A DNA stretch of 9,852 bases from CAZPUS01 sp964589825 (GTDB taxonomy: Bacteria; Fibrobacterota; Chitinivibrionia; Chitinivibrionales; WJKA01): positions 1 to 9,852 of the forward strand of contig CAZPUS010000063.1 of the NCBI GenBank assembly GCA_964589825.1, read 5' to 3'. The notes under the pieces are model-generated. The model saw only the letters and a list, made by a program, of their open reading frames with translations, had not been told where the DNA came from and searched no databases. How positions within the stretch are numbered: the stretch's first letter is position 1; every line of letters begins with the position of its first letter. A program made the position numbers and the translations under genes. Below, in pieces: positions 7,680 to 9,852 of the stretch.

Positions 7680-7931
7680 CTCCCATGTGCTAATCACTGC
7701 CATACGTGTGTCACCGCTTGGATACCATCGCAGCGCCACGATTGTGTCCAGCGCCACTATGCAGGCTTGTAATTGTAGCCTGTTGCAAATCCGGCTCACA
7801 TTTTTTTCTGTCAAATGGAAAATCGACGGTTTTTAAGAGGTTTTATAAGATCGTCTCTTTAATATCAACGCGTTACACGGATTGAAGTGGAAAAACGGCC
7901 AAAATGTAGTGCCACAGAATTCAAATAACTA
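7680..7931. other. intergenic region between nadC and the insertion-sequence cluster
   Basis: I see no supported gene here; frames that cross it on either strand lack family features. It contains a 6-bp inverted repeat, CAGGCT (7762-7767) and AGCCTG (7777-7782), with a 9-base loop. This could form a poor terminator for nadC, although its nearest T-run (7801-7807) is about 18 bases further on. It also contains a 9-bp direct repeat, CAGCGCCAC, at 7731-7739 and 7749-7757. The last part (from about 7900) may already belong to the first insertion sequence. Confidence 0.5.
7762..7782 (+). terminator. possible weak terminator hairpin downstream of nadC
   Basis: CAGGCT, a 9-base loop and AGCCTG form a 6-bp GC-containing stem about 80 bases after the nadC stop. 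There is no T-tract directly after it, so it could instead be an RNA-stabilising stem or chance. Confidence 0.25.
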
Positions 7932-7960
7932 TTGACACGGCATGTACATTTAACTATATA
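7932..7960 (+). promoter_or_regulatory. strong sigma70-type promoter for the first transposase remnant
   Basis: TTGACA (7932-7937, consensus) and TATATA (7955-7960) are exactly 17 bases apart. It lies 30 bases ahead of ATG 7991, whose ribosome binding site AAAAAGGAGG (7975-7984) is also near ideal. Confidence 0.7.
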
Positions 7961-7976
7961 TTAGGTAGTGACCTAA
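7961..7976. repeat. perfect 6-bp palindrome between promoter and ribosome binding site
   Basis: TTAGGT, a 4-base centre and ACCTAA lie directly after the -10 box and touch the Shine-Dalgarno sequence. The position suits an operator or an RNA hairpin limiting transposase translation, a common strategy in insertion sequences. The role is inferred. Confidence 0.5.
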
Positions 7977-7990
7977 AAAGGAGGCTGCCT

Positions 7991-8534
7991 ATGTTCGTAC
8001 GTGTAAAAAAACGAGGCCCACACCGTTACCTGCAAATAGTAGAGAATTCGCGTGATGGCAAGAAAGTCGTACAACGAGTACGGGCCACCTTGGGTCGTCT
8101 TGATGTGTTGCAGGAGACTGGTCAGCTTGACGCCTTATTGCGAACGGGACTGCGCTTTTGCCAAAAGTTAACGGTGCTGGACGCGGCGGCCCGGGGAGAG
8201 TGTACCCGCACCGCTGCAGGTCAAAGACGTACGCGTGGGAGCCACCCGCTATATCATATGTTATAACGAAGAAGAAGCACGTCATACACGGTATGAACGC
8301 GAGGCAACTATTTCGTCCCTGCGGGAGCGGTTGAAGAAAGGTGATAAGGCGTTCGTCGGCAATAAAGCCTAACGGTGCTATTTGTGGACATAGGGGAACA
8401 ATTTTGCCATTGACGTAGAAAAAATCGCTGCCGGACAACGCTATGGCGGCAAGTATGTGCTACATACGAATACGGAGATAGATGCGACACAGATCGCGTT
8501 GCAATACAAACAGTTATGGGCCGTGGAAACCTGA
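7991..8534 (+). pseudogene. IS1634-type transposase, internally deleted, frameshifted and truncated
   Basis: The intact beginning from ATG 7991 reads FVRVKKRGPHRYLQIVEN, then VVQRVRATLGRLDVLQETG, the N-terminus of IS1634-type DDE transposases. Family resemblance stops at about 8185 and resumes in the next frame with PLQVKDVRVGATRYIICYN, then LRERLKKGDKAFVGNKA and LQYKQLWAVE, sequences that sit in the second half of such proteins. The stretch carrying the first two catalytic Asp residues is therefore missing; I estimate a couple of hundred codons. In the second frame TAA follows GNKA (where Tyr is expected) and TAG follows soon after, so it cannot make an enzyme. The final motif keeps Y and E of the Y-(2)-x-(3)-E-(6)-K signature, but sequence similarity ends just after E, before the Lys. 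The C-terminus is lost at about 8534, close to where the next element begins. Confidence 0.8.
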
Positions 8535-8546
8535 ATTCCCGATAAA

Positions 8547-8624
8547 TTGTAACGATGAATTAGTACTAAGACTATACCAGTAAAAGGAAAAGTACGATTT
8601 CTCTTGCATTTAGCATCGTTATAA
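8547..8624. repeat. 78-bp stretch bounded by an imperfect 11-bp inverted repeat
   Basis: TTGTAACGATG (8547-8557) pairs with CATCGTTATAA (8614-8624) with one mismatch. The left arm shares ATTGTAACGA (8546-8555) as a direct repeat with the inverted repeat at 8633-8642. It may be a fragment of an insertion-sequence end or a small derivative. A second nested inverted repeat, TGCATT (8605-8610) with AATGCA (8623-8628), and a TATAAT box (8620-8625, -35 weak) also lie here and could be the second transposase's promoter. Confidence 0.4.
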
Positions 8625-8631
8625 TGCATTT

Positions 8632-8644
8632 TATTGTAACGAGG
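8632..8644 (+). repeat. left inverted repeat of the second insertion sequence
   Basis: TATTGTAACGAGG here is the exact reverse complement of 9341-9353. Including the next nine bases toward the element interior, 19 of 22 positions match. It lies about 20 bases before the transposase start, as expected for an element end, and its inner part merges with a nine-G run serving as ribosome binding region. Confidence 0.7.
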
Positions 8645-8664
8645 GGGGGGGAGAGATCGTCTAT

Positions 8665-9354
8665 GTGGCCGCCATCGTGTATCAAACCAAGAAAAAAGCG
8701 GCGTTACTTACGCCTATAAGTCGGTATCGTATTGGGATCCGGACAAACAGCAGTCCCGAGCCAGGCGACATTGTATCGGTCGGGTTGATCCTGCGACGAA
8801 TACAATCGTACCGACCCGTAAGCGTAGGGTTACTGCCGCAACGCAGTCGTCACAAAAAGGATCGGCTGAGACCCCGTATGCAGCCTATTTCGAAGTGAAG
8901 AGCACACCGGTGCGCGGGATAAAAGTAATCCCCAGAGAGGAGGCAATAGCTGCGGCCACACGCAATTACGGCTATTTTGCGCTTTTAAGCAACGAGATAA
9001 AGGATCCGCTACGGGCACTGCAGGTCTACCGTAACAAGGATATGGTTGAAAAGGCGTTTGACAATCTGAAAGAACGACTCAATCTGCGTCTGATGGCAGT
9101 CTCATCGGAGCAAAGCCTTGACGGCAAACTTTTTGTCCGGTTTATTGCACTGATATACGTATCCTATATCACGCAAAAAATGCAGCACCACCATTTACTT
9201 AAGCAGTATACACTGCAAGACGTGCTTGATGAACTGGACCTTATCGAATGCTTTAAAGCCTCAGGGCAAAAGCTGCGGTTCGGTGAGACAACAAAAACGA
9301 CAAATGGGGCTGTGTGCCAAATTAGGCGTTACTCCGCCAACCTCGTTACAATAG
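8665..9354 (+). pseudogene. DDE transposase (IS4/IS1634 superfamily) with catalytic core deleted and two frameshifts
   Basis: GTG 8665 begins VAAIVYQTKKK. At AAAAAAG (8692-8698) the frame must move by -1 to continue as SGVTYAYKSVSYWDPDKQ, then CIGRVDPATNTIVPTRKR, the N-terminal block of a common transposase family. At about 8880 the sequence passes in the same frame into C-terminal sequence (YFEVKSTPVRGIKVIP, YGYFALLSNEIKDP), so an in-frame deletion has removed the catalytic Asp region. The end of the active site remains as Y-(2)-K-(3)-E-(6)-K in VYRNKDMVEKAFDNLK, matching the YREK signature with K for R. One extra base in the A5 run at 9293-9297 shifts the end; corrected, it reads MGLCAKLGVTPPTSLQ and stops with TAG at 9352-9354. 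The uncorrected frame runs on to 9404. It cannot transpose by itself; any remaining DNA-binding role is speculative. Confidence 0.82.
9341..9353 (-). repeat. right inverted repeat of the second insertion sequence
   Basis: CCTCGTTACAATA, the exact reverse complement of 8632-8644, overlaps the last codons of the corrected transposase frame (TSLQ-stop). The match ends at 9353, one base before the sequence assigned to the IS5-type neighbour. Confidence 0.7.
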
Positions 9355-9852
9355 GGCTTGCTGAAAAAACCATTGATTTTTATTTACGGTTTATGCGGTC
9401 ATAGGCATAGGGCGTTGATTCCCATAACCCGAGTATATGGTCTCTGTAATACAGGCCGTGAGGCTGAAAAGAAGTCGATACAGGCGGTATGGCATTGCAT
9501 GGTGAAGACAAAAAAGAAGCGCCGCAAGGGCCTTCTCCAGGTTCATTACCAGAAAGACCAGGGATATCGCACATTCAGAAGTATTTCGCAGTTTCGTCAT
9601 AACCCTGTTGAGGCTGTAGCGCCGTTTCGATTGCCCGAATCTGCCCTCGATCTCAATGCGGTCGAGTTCATCCGCACGCACCAGCCGGCGCCGTCGGGCG
9701 AGCTCTTCTTTGTTCGCCTCACACTCCTTGGGAGGCCGTCCCAAAGGCGGTCCTGAAAGACGGATCTTATTCTTCCTGCACCACCGCAGGTTCTCTGGCG
9801 TACGGTATATCTTGTCCGCATGTACCGATGCCGGAAAACACCCGTAGCGTTC
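9354..9852 (-). mobile_element. IS5/IS1182-type insertion sequence, 3' part (continues past the right edge)
   Basis: Contains the C-terminal transposase gene 9391-9852 on the minus strand. The outer end is proposed at 9354, because GGGCTTGCTGAAAAA (9354-9368) resembles termini I recall for elements of this kind and because the neighbouring element's inverted repeat ends at 9353. The other end lies outside the window, so the terminal repeats cannot be compared. Confidence 0.55.
9391..9852 (-). CDS. IS5/IS1182-type transposase, C-terminal part (5' end outside window)
   Basis: The minus-strand frame is open from the right edge (9852) to TAA at 9393-9391, giving 153 residues without a break. It begins ERYGCFPASVHADKIYRTPE, where D13 fits the second catalytic Asp of the DDE triad, followed by RLSGPPLGRPPKE. 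The third catalytic residue lies in DRIEIEGRFGQSKRRYSL: R65-(3)-E69-(6)-K76, the R-E-K part of the IS4/IS5 YREK signature. Next comes VMTKLRNTSECAISL and a hydrophobic FLVMNLEK helix typical of this family, then a poorly conserved tail. The visible part shows no decay, unlike the two remnants beside it, so this copy may be younger and possibly active. The first Asp and N-terminal domain are outside the window. Confidence 0.88.
   Translation of the reverse strand, partial: ERYGCFPASVHADKIYRTPENLRWCRKNKIRLSGPPLGRPPKECEANKEELARRRRLVRADELDRIEIEGRFGQSKRRYSLNRVMTKLRNTSECAISLVFLVMNLEKALAALLFCLHHAMPYRLYRLLFSLTACITETIYSGYGNQRPMPMTA

Larger units (their letters stand above)
7900..8535 (+). mobile_element. 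remnant of an IS1634-type insertion sequence
   Basis: Bounded by its pseudogene (7991-8534) plus the leader with promoter and operator-like palindrome. The left edge is tentative: the stretch around 7901-7917 (AATGTAGTGCCACAGAA) resembles, from memory, the ends of some elements of this type. No matching inverted repeat was found on the right, consistent with loss of the right end near 8535. Confidence 0.5.
8632..9353 (+). mobile_element. internally deleted IS4/IS1634-superfamily element with inverted repeats
   Basis: About 720 bp bounded by the 13-bp perfect inverted repeat and holding only a broken transposase. Full elements of such families are usually well over 1.5 kb, so more than half is missing. 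No target-site duplication can be shown: the right flank is occupied by another element from 9354. Confidence 0.6.

Noticed and set aside
7731..7757. Possible CRISPR or iteron array
   Set aside because: Only two short copies and no regular spacers; too little to call either.
7590..7836. Small open frames on both strands after nadC, one vaguely like a beta-propeller repeat
   Set aside because: They overlap the nadC end or lack start signals, and the resemblance is only a few residues.
7989..8438. 149-aa minus-strand open frame
   Set aside because: Antisense to the first transposase remnant, whose plus-strand reading matches a known family in two frames.
8571..9396. Alternative element ends using the loosely similar ACCaGTAAAAGG and ACCGTAAATAAA
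   Set aside because: The match is gapped and weak compared with the perfect 13-bp repeat at 8632 and 9341.

Overview
The window reads as chromosomal DNA of a Gram-negative bacterium with an outer membrane. A protein with a signal peptide carries what looks like an outer-membrane beta-barrel, and there is a LolCDE/MacB-type ABC exporter. I cannot name the genus; a member of the Fibrobacterota/Chitinispirillia or the Spirochaetota would fit the odd FecR-barrel protein, but this is a guess. Most genes have clear Shine-Dalgarno sequences and the base composition looks balanced.

Left third (minus strand, 1-3374): a tight three-gene ABC export operon read from right to left. It holds a LolD/MacB-type ATPase, then an FtsX-type permease of 512 aa starting 4 bases after the ATPase stop, then a second FtsX-type permease starting 18 bases later and running off the left edge. 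The second permease is clear only when the open frame is followed to the window edge. Next, also on the minus strand but behind a 213-base gap with a weak terminator-like hairpin, is a membrane-anchored family 2 glycosyltransferase (3588-4541).

Centre (plus strand, 4621-7679): an 80-base divergent intergenic region with two opposed, overlapping promoter candidates separates the glycosyltransferase from a two-gene unit. Its first gene encodes a 729-aa exported protein joining an N-terminal FecR domain to a long probable outer-membrane barrel. Its ATGA overlap leads straight into nadC (quinolinate phosphoribosyltransferase, NAD synthesis). The functional link between the two is not obvious.

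Right fifth (7900-9852): a small insertion-sequence graveyard. (a) A wrecked IS1634-type transposase behind an almost ideal promoter has lost its core and its 3' end and has in-frame stops. (b) A second IS4/IS1634-superfamily transposase has N- and C-terminal segments joined by an internal deletion, two homopolymer frameshifts, and a matching inverted repeat at each end. (c) The C-terminal part of an IS5/IS1182-type transposase on the minus strand enters from the right edge; its terminus appears to abut the end of element (b), completing that gene's stop codon.

I found no tRNA, rRNA, CRISPR array or obvious defence system. The strongest candidates for something unusual are the FecR-barrel fusion with its coupling to nadC, and the nested, core-deleted insertion sequences.
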